A stretch of DNA of 12,242 bases from Bacteroidota bacterium (GTDB lineage Bacteria; Bacteroidota; Bacteroidia; B-17B0; B-17BO), in contig JANXRU010000378.1 of NCBI GenBank assembly GCA_025356715.1, positions 1 through 12,242 on the forward strand, written 5' to 3'. A model generated the notes under the pieces. It searched no databases and was not told where the DNA came from. It was given only the letters and a program-made list of their open reading frames with translations. How positions within the stretch are numbered: the stretch's first letter is position 1; each line of letters opens with the position of its first letter. The translations under genes were made by a program, and so were the position numbers. Below, one piece after another: positions 6,461 through 12,242 of the stretch.

Positions 6461-8272
6461 ATGGCAGAAAAGGAAATTTTATTGGAAGTAAAAAATTTAG
6501 TGACTGAGTTTAAATCTGATGGTGAACTAGTTAAAGCAGTAAATAATGTATCGTTTACATTGCATAAAGGCGAAACCATTGGTATTGTTGGAGAAAGCGG
6601 CTCTGGAAAATCTGTTACTTCTCTTTCTATAATGCAATTAATACCAAATCCTCCAGGCCGAGTTTCTGGTGGAGAAATTTTATACCATTCCAAAACTAAA
6701 GGAACTGTTAATCTAAGGAATTTGCCTGTTAAAGAAATGCGTTCGTTTCGTGGAAATGAAATCGCAATGATTTTTCAGGAACCCATGACGAGCCTTAACC
6801 CTGTTTATACATGCGGAAATCAAGTGATGGAAGTAATTATCTTACATCAAAAAATTTCTAAAAAAGAAGCTAAAAACAAAACTATCCAATTATTTGAACA
6901 AGTTCAATTACCTGATCCAGAGCGTATTTTTAAATCATATCCTCACGAAATTTCTGGTGGACAAAAACAACGTGTGATGATTGCTATGGCGATGAGTTGT
7001 AATCCTCGCGTATTAATTGCCGATGAGCCAACAACCGCCTTAGACGTAACCGTACAAAAAACCATTTTGGATTTAATGCTGAAGTTGCAAAAAGAACATG
7101 ATATGGGTATTATGTTTATTACCCACGATTTAGGCGTTATAGCTGAGTTAGCGGATAAAGTAATGGTAATGTACAAAGGTAAAGTTGTAGAGCAAGGCCC
7201 TGTATTAGAAATTTTCAGTAACCCAAAACATCCTTACACTAAAAGTTTATTAGCTTGCCGTCCACCATTAGACAAGCGTTTGATGCGTTTACCTGTTTCT
7301 TCTGATTTTATGAAAACAGATTTAGAAGGCAACATGATTGAGATTCCAAAAACCATCAGTGAAGCCATTAATAGCGTAATTATTACCAAAGAACAACGTG
7401 AAACTGAGCATAAAGAATTATACAGCCGATCTAAAATATTAGAATTACAAAATATTAAAACCTATTTCCCTAAAAACAAAACTTTTTTTGGAAAAACAAA
7501 GGAATGGGTTAAAGCGGTTGATGATGTTTCTTTAGATGTGTATGAAGGCGAAACACTTGGATTGGTTGGAGAAAGCGGTTGTGGTAAAACAACTTTAGGT
7601 AGAACCATTTTAAGATTGAATGAACCAACATCTGGGAAAATATTTTTTGAACGTAAAGATTTATTGCGTTTAAAGGATGAAGACATGAGGCATTTGAGAA
7701 AAGATATGCAAATTATTTTTCAAGACCCTTACTCTTCGTTAAACCCTCGTATTACTATTGGAGAAGCCATTTTAGAGCCTATGCAAGTACATAATATGTA
7801 TGCAAGCAATGCTCAACGTAAAGAAAAAGTAATTGAACTTTTAAATAAAGTAGGTTTAGAAGCCAAGCAATTTAACCGTTATCCACATGAGTTTAGTGGA
7901 GGACAACGCCAACGAGTATGTATCGCTAGGGCATTAGCTTTAAATCCTAAATTTATTATTTGTGACGAAAGTGTAAGTGCTCTTGATGTATCAGTACAAG
8001 CGCAAGTGTTGAATTTATTAAATGACTTGAAACGTGAGTTTAAGTTTACCTATATTTTTATTTCACACGATTTATCAGTTGTTAAATTTATGAGTGACCG
8101 TATGGCTGTGATGCAAAAAGGAAAGATTGTAGAAATGGGGGACGCTGATAGTATATACTTAAATCCTCAAACGGAATATACTAAAGAACTAATTCGTTCT
8201 ATTCCTAAAGGTCAATTAGCCGACATTAGAGCTAGTATCGATAAAAAAAGATTAGGTGATTTAGTTGTATAA
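6461..8272 (+). CDS. Fused two-domain oligopeptide-type ABC transporter ATPase (DppD-DppF/YejF-like)
   Basis: This 603-residue protein carries two complete ABC nucleotide-binding domains and would power import of peptides or similar solutes from the cytoplasmic face of the inner membrane. NBD1 has Walker A GESGSGKS (44-51), Q-loop IFQEP (near 104-108), signature SGGQKQR (165-171), Walker B VLIADEP (184-190) and switch H222. It is followed by the peptide-transporter C-terminal motif HPYTKSLL. NBD2 has Walker A GESGCGKT (370-377), IFQDPYSSLNPR, signature SGGQRQR (479-485), Walker B FIICDES (catalytic E503, with Ser replacing the common Pro) and H536. Both sites therefore look competent. A linker of about 60 residues separates the domains. 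The fusion resembles E. coli YejF and GsiA and is common in Bacteroidota. No permease or binding protein is adjacent, so its partners are encoded elsewhere and the substrate cannot be named. A DedA gene follows after 8 nt. Confidence 0.95.
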   Translation: MAEKEILLEVKNLVTEFKSDGELVKAVNNVSFTLHKGETIGIVGESGSGKSVTSLSIMQLIPNPPGRVSGGEILYHSKTKGTVNLRNLPVKEMRSFRGNEIAMIFQEPMTSLNPVYTCGNQVMEVIILHQKISKKEAKNKTIQLFEQVQLPDPERIFKSYPHEISGGQKQRVMIAMAMSCNPRVLIADEPTTALDVTVQKTILDLMLKLQKEHDMGIMFITHDLGVIAELADKVMVMYKGKVVEQGPVLEIFSNPKHPYTKSLLACRPPLDKRLMRLPVSSDFMKTDLEGNMIEIPKTISEAINSVIITKEQRETEHKELYSRSKILELQNIKTYFPKNKTFFGKTKEWVKAVDDVSLDVYEGETLGLVGESGCGKTTLGRTILRLNEPTSGKIFFERKDLLRLKDEDMRHLRKDMQIIFQDPYSSLNPRITIGEAILEPMQVHNMYASNAQRKEKVIELLNKVGLEAKQFNRYPHEFSGGQRQRVCIARALALNPKFIICDESVSALDVSVQAQVLNLLNDLKREFKFTYIFISHDLSVVKFMSDRMAVMQKGKIVEMGDADSIYLNPQTEYTKELIRSIPKGQLADIRASIDKKRLGDLVV

Positions 8273-8280
8273 CATCTTTC

Positions 8281-8913
8281 ATGTTCGAATTTCTAAAACA
8301 ACTCACTAATCCCGAAAGCATTATCAGTTACGGAGGTTTATGGTTACTATTATTTGTTGTATTTGCCGAAACTGGCTTATTGATTGGTTTCTTTTTACCA
8401 GGTGATTCACTCATTTTTGTGTCTGGGTTATTATGTGCCACCAAACCTCACTTACTCAACACCTCCTTCCCCACTCTGCTATTGTTATTAATGCTGGCAG
8501 CAATCATCGGTAATATTTTTGGTTATTGGTTTGGAAAAAAAACGGGAGAGAAATTATACACAAAAAAAGATAGTTTTTTATTTCGGAAAAGTCATTTAGT
8601 AACAACTACTAATTTTTATGAAAAACATGGTGGAAAAGCTTTAGTATTAGGGCGTTTTCTGCCTATCATCCGAACCTTTGCACCCATCTTAGCAGGCGTT
8701 ATCAAAATTGATTTTAAAACATTTATGCTTTACAATATTATTGGTGCCATTGCTTGGATAGGTAGCATCGCTAGTATCGCTTATTTTTTAGCCAAGCAAT
8801 ATCCTCAAATAGAACATTACTTAGGCTACATTGTTATTGGATTAATTGTGATAACTACTATACCTGTTGTTATTACCTATTTAAAAAGCAGAGCAAAATC
8901 AGGCTCCAATTAA
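8281..8913 (+). CDS. DedA-family inner-membrane protein (VTT/SNARE-associated domain)
   Basis: This is a 210-residue polytopic membrane protein. The family is implicated in membrane lipid handling, including recycling of undecaprenyl phosphate or other phospholipids across the inner membrane. Visible motifs are FAETGLLIGFFLPGDSL (residues 28-44), GNIFGYWFGKKTG (77-89), FYEKHGGKALVLGRFLPIIR (112-131) and FAPILAGV (133-140). Hydrophobic segments lie near 17-52, 65-84, 127-141, 150-172 and 180-200. E30, D42, R125 and R131 have the same mutual spacing as the residues I recall as essential in E. coli YqjA/YghB (E39, D51, R130, R136), so it is probably functional. It starts 8 nt after the ABC ATPase stop and is surely cotranscribed with it. 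The 115-nt gap to the convergent folB (8914-9028) shows no clear terminator. The substrate is unknown and no narrower gene name is justified. Confidence 0.93.
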   Translation: MFEFLKQLTNPESIISYGGLWLLLFVVFAETGLLIGFFLPGDSLIFVSGLLCATKPHLLNTSFPTLLLLLMLAAIIGNIFGYWFGKKTGEKLYTKKDSFLFRKSHLVTTTNFYEKHGGKALVLGRFLPIIRTFAPILAGVIKIDFKTFMLYNIIGAIAWIGSIASIAYFLAKQYPQIEHYLGYIVIGLIVITTIPVVITYLKSRAKSGSN

Positions 8914-9028
8914 ATTTAGATTCAACACGGAGTTTAGGAATTCTAGAGCTCACTGGAATTAAATAATAATCCATAACACTTCTAATAGTTATTTTTAGAC
9001 TAATGGAACTACTTGATAGTAATTTCAA

Positions 9029-9382
9029 TTAATCTTCAATTACCACAGAAACCCTATCTACAGGGCCATTCATAGGAGGCAATAATTTAACAACCGTTAC
9101 TTTAGTATGAATGAGTTGTGGAAACGCATTTTTAATATTATCAAAAATACGTTTAGCAACGTGTTCTATCAACTTAGAGCGTATAGCCATTTCTACTTTA
9201 CAAATATTAAATATAGTACAATAATCAATGGTTAAATTTAAATCATCAGTAATAGCCGCTTCATTAAAATCTACAACCATGGCTACATTCACAATGTACT
9301 CGCCCCCAACTCGGCCTTCTTCTTCCAAGCATCCATGATACCCATATAGGTTTATGCCATCAATATGTATGATGTTTTTCAT
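9029..9382 (-). CDS. folB: Dihydroneopterin aldolase
   Basis: This 117-residue folate-pathway enzyme cleaves 7,8-dihydroneopterin to 6-hydroxymethyl-7,8-dihydropterin and glycolaldehyde in the cytoplasm. Family length is typical (about 120). The N-terminal LYGYHGCLEEEGRVGGEY places E22 at the position of the substrate-binding Glu22 of the S. aureus enzyme. TIDYCTIF gives Y54 at the conserved Tyr position, LIEHVAKRIF matches the LxExLAxRI helix, and VVKLLPPMNGPVDRVSV contains the catalytic lysine (K99). All catalytic positions are therefore kept. It begins 16 nt after the ansA stop codon on the same strand, so the two are probably cotranscribed although their pathways are unrelated. The other folate genes are not in the window. 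Confidence 0.95.
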   Translation of the reverse strand: MKNIIHIDGINLYGYHGCLEEEGRVGGEYIVNVAMVVDFNEAAITDDLNLTIDYCTIFNICKVEMAIRSKLIEHVAKRIFDNIKNAFPQLIHTKVTVVKLLPPMNGPVDRVSVVIED

Positions 9383-9398
9383 TGTCTTAAATCTTAAT

Positions 9399-10427
9399 TT
9401 AGTTAATGCTTATTTCCCCTCTTAAATCGGTTTCCAATAATACTTTAGCTTTAGCGGGCGATATTTTTTTACCTAATACAAACATTAATTTTGCAATAGC
9501 ACTCTCAAACGTAATATCATAGCCGCTTACTACACCTATCTTTTTTAAATGGCTGCTGGTTTCGTACATACCTTGTATTACTTTACCTTCCGCACATTGT
9601 GTGACGTTATAAATTAAGATACCCTTATCAATAGCTTGTTGCAAAGCAGTAATAAACCATTCTTCGGTACTTGCATTACCAGCTCCAAAGGTTTCTAGAA
9701 TAACCGCTTTAATACCTTCTGTATGTAAAATAGCTAAGGTTATTTTTTTACTTAATCCAGGGAATAATTTCAGTACAGCAATGTCATTATCTAATTGCAG
9801 ATGCACATGAAGTGCTTTTTTAGAAGGCTTTAATAAGGCCGTGGTATTATATTTTATATCAACGCCAGCTTCTGCTAATGCAGGGTAATTGGGTGATTTG
9901 AAGGCGTCAAAATGCGCAGAGTTGTATTTATAAGTTCTATTACCGCGATATAGTTTATATTCAAAATACACGCATACTTCTGTTACAACAGGTTTTTTAT
10001 TAATTTGAGCAGAAGCAATTTCAATCGCTGTAATTAAATTTTCTTTCCCATCTGTTCTAATAATACCAATTGGTAATTGCGAACCTGTTAACACTACTGG
10101 TTTAGATAAATTTTCCAACATAAAACTCAACGCGCTAGCTGTATAAGCCATGGTATCAGAGCCATGTAAAATCACAAAACCATCATATAAGTTATAATTA
10201 TCTTTAATAATTGTTGCTAGTTCTACCCACACACGCGGATGCATGTTACTAGAATCAATAGGTTTAGTAAAAGAAATAGATGATAAATTAATATCAAATT
10301 TTTCTAATTCGGGAATTTGTTTGCTAAGCGCTTTAAAATTAAAGGGTTTTAATTCGCCTGTGCGAACATCTTGCATCATACCAATAGTACCACCGGTATA
10401 GATTAGAAGAACTGAAGGTTTTTTCAT
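9399..10427 (-). CDS. ansA: Type I (cytoplasmic) L-asparaginase
   Basis: This 342-residue enzyme hydrolyses L-asparagine to aspartate and ammonia. Family motifs are TGGTIGMM (11-18) with the catalytic threonine T14, PIDSSNMHP (56-64) in the substrate-binding loop, and HGSDTMAYTAS (88-98) with D91. The second catalytic threonine position is Ser90, where E. coli AnsA has HGTDT. VVLTGSQLPI (111-120) follows, then RGNRTYK with lysine K167 corresponding to E. coli K163, and GAGNAS in the C-terminal domain. There is no signal peptide, so it is the cytoplasmic AnsA type, not the periplasmic AnsB type. Length matches AnsA. A serine at position 90 is a conservative change and I believe it is common in Bacteroidota homologues, so it should be active. 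The ATG at 10427 lies only 16 nt after a strong hairpin, which matters for its expression. folB follows after 16 nt. Confidence 0.96.
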   Translation of the reverse strand: MKKPSVLLIYTGGTIGMMQDVRTGELKPFNFKALSKQIPELEKFDINLSSISFTKPIDSSNMHPRVWVELATIIKDNYNLYDGFVILHGSDTMAYTASALSFMLENLSKPVVLTGSQLPIGIIRTDGKENLITAIEIASAQINKKPVVTEVCVYFEYKLYRGNRTYKYNSAHFDAFKSPNYPALAEAGVDIKYNTTALLKPSKKALHVHLQLDNDIAVLKLFPGLSKKITLAILHTEGIKAVILETFGAGNASTEEWFITALQQAIDKGILIYNVTQCAEGKVIQGMYETSSHLKKIGVVSGYDITFESAIAKLMFVLGKKISPAKAKVLLETDLRGEISIN

Positions 10428-10443
10428 AATAGTGATAAAAGAA

Positions 10444-10495
10444 AAAAGACTAAAAAGATTTGGTACAATTGTCCCTTGAATCTTTTTAGTCTTTT
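10444..10495 (-). terminator. Strong hairpin between the DUF3127 gene and ansA
   Basis: Bases 10444-10460 (AAAAGACTAAAAAGATT) and 10479-10495 (AATCTTTTTAGTCTTTT) are perfect 17-bp reverse complements around an 18-nt loop. The loop itself contains GGTACAATTGTCC, which can fold back on itself. On the minus strand a U-rich run (TTTTTTCTTTT) follows, so it reads as an intrinsic terminator for the DUF3127 gene, whose stop is 19 nt away. Its other edge is only 16 nt from the ansA ATG. The arm is part of a short tandem pattern on plus: TTTTTAGTC, TTTTAGTC, TATTTGGTC (about 10483-10508). Confidence 0.85.
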
Positions 10496-10514
10496 AGTCT
10501 ATTTGGTCTTTAAC

Positions 10515-10895
10515 TTAAAATGGTAAATCATCAGCATCAGAGATACTGCTGTTAAATACTGGCGCAGAAGTATTTTCGCTCATGCTAGCATTATTTTGAG
10601 ATGGAGCAGATTGCATACCACTCACTTTTTCTAATTTCCAAGCTTCTAACGTATTAAAAAATTTAATGCCTTGTGGGCCATTCCACTCACGGCCACGTAA
10701 GTTAAATTGTACTTTTATTTCGTCACCTTCATTAAATTGATCTAAAATAGAACATTTATCTTGAGTTACCTGAAAACTAACGTGTTGTGGGTAAGGTGTA
10801 CTTAAATCAGTTGATAAAACGAAATCTCTTTTTTGAAATTTTTCACTTACTTTTTGAATGTCGCCTTTAAGCTTTAATTGTCCTGTTACTTCCAT
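10515..10895 (-). CDS. DUF3127 OB-fold-like protein with SSB-type acidic tail
   Basis: This gene encodes 126 residues. Residues 1-90 fit the DUF3127 family, small Bacteroidota proteins thought related to single-stranded-DNA-binding OB folds. MEVTGQLKLK opens it, KRDFVLSTD and YPQHVSFQV resemble the KxxFVIxTxxxYPxxVxF pattern, and FNEGDEIKVQFNLRGREWNG and LEAWKLEKV complete the barrel. A flexible S/N/A/P-rich linker follows (92-117). The protein ends in SDADDLPF, closely like the C-terminal DDDIPF tip by which bacterial SSB recruits partner proteins. Family assignment is from motif memory, and the DNA-binding role is inference. It has its own TAAATTTG promoter and a terminator behind it, so it is probably monocistronic. 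It is not a canonical SSB: the core lacks the usual SSB N-terminus and length. Confidence 0.85.
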   Translation of the reverse strand: MEVTGQLKLKGDIQKVSEKFQKRDFVLSTDLSTPYPQHVSFQVTQDKCSILDQFNEGDEIKVQFNLRGREWNGPQGIKFFNTLEAWKLEKVSGMQSAPSQNNASMSENTSAPVFNSSISDADDLPF

Positions 10896-10913
10896 GATAT
10901 ATTTATTTTTTAT

Positions 10914-10939
10914 TGATTACGAGTTAATCATCAAATTTA
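10914..10939 (-). promoter_or_regulatory. Promoter -7 box and adjacent dyad for the DUF3127 gene
   Basis: TAAATTTG on the minus strand (10939-10932) matches TAnnTTTG exactly, in the same decamer GTAAATTTGA as at purA. The predicted start is about 30 nt before the ATG at 10895. Directly downstream, TGATTA (10914-10919) and TAATCA (10925-10930) form a 6-bp dyad around CGAGT, at the expected initiation site. It could be an operator or a chance palindrome. No -33 TTTG is apparent. Confidence 0.5.
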
Positions 10940-11058
10940 CAACAGTTCGTATAAAGTATAAAAAAAACATACACACAAATACTAGATATTTTGAACAATT
11001 TTACCTACTCTCAATCAATATCAAACCATTTTTTTTAAAGTGTTAAAAAAATAAATTA

Positions 11059-12242
11059 TCATTTTATAATTTCAGCTTGAATCAAATCATTGATATAAAC
11101 CTGATCGCCAATTTTGGCCTCACTAAATATTAAAAACACATCTAATTGCTTATTGAAAAATCCTTCAAACTTTTTTGCTATAAAGTTTGATCCAAAAAAC
11201 TCAATATTTGAAGCCCCATCGGCTCCTGAAGTAAAATTAACCATCATAGGATGTGACTTTTTACCAGTTTTAGGGTCAAAAAGCGTGATGTTTTTAAAAT
11301 GGCTTTCTAAATTAAACTTTGTTTTTGTTGTTACTTTTATACTAATCCAAACCCCTTGATTACTTTGGTTTTTAGAAATATTACTGCATTTAACCATATC
11401 AAATTCGCAGCCATCACAATTGTAACTATTCATCAATTTAGGTGTCACAGGTAAATGACAAAAACTCTGTGTATTCCATAATTGACAAGTAGCATTAAGA
11501 CTTTGTTTAAAATCCAAAAGCTTCACTTCTTTCTTATTTTCAGTATTTACTGTTGATACTTTGTTATTATTAGCAGTAAAAACTGGCCTAAAACCAATTA
11601 ATGGAGATGGGTTTTCGGTGTCGGTGTATTCTTCATCAGCATCAATTTCTAAAAAATAATCGCAACTAAACCAACTACCACCCTTGGTTCCTTTTTTCAA
11701 CCATGTATTACTTTTCTTATCATATGTATTTACCATTTCGGCTACATTACCTGCCAAACAATATAAGCCGTAAGCATTAGCAGAATATGATTTCCCAAAA
11801 GCTGTATGAAACGCACCATCATCTATATAACTTGTTCCTTTTTCTTTTGGTATATATAATTTCATTACTGTATCAAAACGGCATTGTTCTTTGGATGCAC
11901 ACATAAAATTCATTTCGTATTTACCTTTACTATCTCTTAAATACGGATGACCAGTAGCATAGTTTGAATGATTGGTTTTGCTACAAGCCGCGTATGCCCA
12001 TTCGTGATCGGTAGCTATTCTCAAATCATTCATTAGTGGCTTATTATTTTCCTTTAAATATTTATTAGCTTCAATTGTTAACCATAAACAGTATAACTCG
12101 ACTCCTTTTCGAGAGATATTAACTACAGGATACTCATCATAGGCGGGATGCCAAAAATACATATTAGCCATGGGATCGTTAAAACTCCAAGGGAATTTAG
12201 TAATCCACATTTCTTGATTTGGTTTGGCGAACAAATAATCAG
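11059..12242 (-). CDS. SUMF1-fold (formylglycine-generating-enzyme-like) protein, 5' end beyond window
   Basis: The frame is open to the right edge (codons for DYL precede the TTG at 12234), so the N-terminus is missing and that TTG is not the true start. Numbering from it, residues about 36-220 fit the SUMF1/FGE-sulfatase fold: YPVVNISRKGVELYCLWL, DLRIATDHEWAYAA, YGLYCLAGNVAEMV, KGGSWFSCDYF and IGFRPVF. In true formylglycine-generating enzymes the GGSF/Y region carries two cysteines about five residues apart. Here only C191 is present and the second position lacks Cys, so catalysis of formylglycine formation is unlikely. Bacteroidota use this fold in gliding/T9SS lipoproteins GldJ and GldK, but this protein is not clearly either. 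Residues 240-391 are an additional beta-rich domain with C250, C259, C273, C276 and C283 that I do not recognise. The gene ends at TGA 11061-11059. A purely A/T hairpin (11030-11051) follows but lacks a U-run. The export signal cannot be seen. Confidence 0.8.
   Translation of the reverse strand, partial: DYLFAKPNQEMWITKFPWSFNDPMANMYFWHPAYDEYPVVNISRKGVELYCLWLTIEANKYLKENNKPLMNDLRIATDHEWAYAACSKTNHSNYATGHPYLRDSKGKYEMNFMCASKEQCRFDTVMKLYIPKEKGTSYIDDGAFHTAFGKSYSANAYGLYCLAGNVAEMVNTYDKKSNTWLKKGTKGGSWFSCDYFLEIDADEEYTDTENPSPLIGFRPVFTANNNKVSTVNTENKKEVKLLDFKQSLNATCQLWNTQSFCHLPVTPKLMNSYNCDGCEFDMVKCSNISKNQSNQGVWISIKVTTKTKFNLESHFKNITLFDPKTGKKSHPMMVNFTSGADGASNIEFFGSNFIAKKFEGFFNKQLDVFLIFSEAKIGDQVYINDLIQAEIIK

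Noticed and set aside
6454..7686. Minus-strand ORFs antisense to the ABC ATPase (6454-6693, 6943-7176, 7462-7686)
   Set aside because: All are antisense to conserved ATPase motifs and their peptides are low-information complements of those motifs.
8938..8951. Run of overlapping six-base palindromes GAATTC, TCTAGA, GAGCTC, resembling a cloning polylinker
   Set aside because: Only 14 bases are involved and the flanks are ordinary AT-rich genomic sequence with no vector features. It lies in the short spacer between convergent genes, so coincidence is the best explanation.
9463..10427. Ser90 instead of Thr in the asparaginase HGTDT motif as a sign of altered activity
   Set aside because: The change is conservative, all other catalytic positions are intact, and I believe HGSDT is frequent in Bacteroidota AnsA proteins.
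10858..11046. Plus-strand ORF of 62 codons across the promoter of the DUF3127 gene
   Set aside because: It overlaps the start and promoter of a well-supported minus-strand gene, is rich in I/K/F/N as expected from AT-rich noncoding DNA, and shows no domain.
11030..11051. 9-bp A/T-only hairpin just after the SUMF1-like gene stop
   Set aside because: The stem contains no G or C and on the minus strand it ends in A-residues rather than a U-run, so it is not a credible terminator.

Overview
The window looks like chromosomal DNA of a Bacteroidota species, probably in or near the Flavobacteriia/Sphingobacteriia. It is AT-rich (roughly a third G+C by eye) and start codons have A/T-rich leaders instead of Shine-Dalgarno sequences. 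Several genes are preceded by the Bacteroidota promoter motif TAnnTTTG. One long secreted protein ends in a type IX secretion (T9SS) type A sorting domain, and the ABC ATPase is the fused double-NBD form. I see no tRNA, rRNA, CRISPR array, insertion sequence or phage gene.

Positions 1-4552 are a block of secreted-protein genes. A partial fibronectin type III-like secreted protein (1-638, minus) is divergent from a two-gene unit on plus. That unit is a small secreted protein with a charged C-terminal half (967-1401), followed 29 nt later by a 1022-residue Asp-box (sialidase/VPS10-like) beta-propeller with PKD, jelly-roll and T9SS domains (1431-4499). A perfect 18-bp hairpin (4513-4552) terminates this unit and the convergent purA.

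Positions 4565-6460 hold purA (adenylosuccinate synthetase, minus) and a 627-nt spacer. The spacer contains the purA promoter, a terminator-like hairpin, and what I read as the decayed 3' end of a beta-barrel outer-membrane protein gene: two overlapping minus-strand frames joined by one frameshift, with no start. This relic is not visible as a single ORF.

Positions 6411-8913 are a plus-strand unit with a good promoter: a fused oligopeptide-type ABC ATPase, then 8 nt later a DedA-family membrane protein. No permease or binding-protein gene accompanies the ATPase here.

Positions 9029-12242 are all minus strand. In transcription order they are a SUMF1-fold protein entering from beyond the right edge, a DUF3127 OB-fold-like protein with an SSB-type acidic tail, cytoplasmic L-asparaginase (ansA), and dihydroneopterin aldolase (folB, 16 nt after ansA). 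A strong hairpin lies between the DUF3127 gene and ansA, 16 nt before the ansA start.

Most of the window is ordinary housekeeping and secreted-protein content. I did not find a convincing new defence, mobile or biosynthetic system. The items most worth a second look are the frameshifted barrel relic, the small secreted protein paired with the T9SS propeller, the SSB-like tail on the DUF3127 protein, the SUMF1-fold protein with only one of the two expected cysteines, and the hairpin just before ansA.
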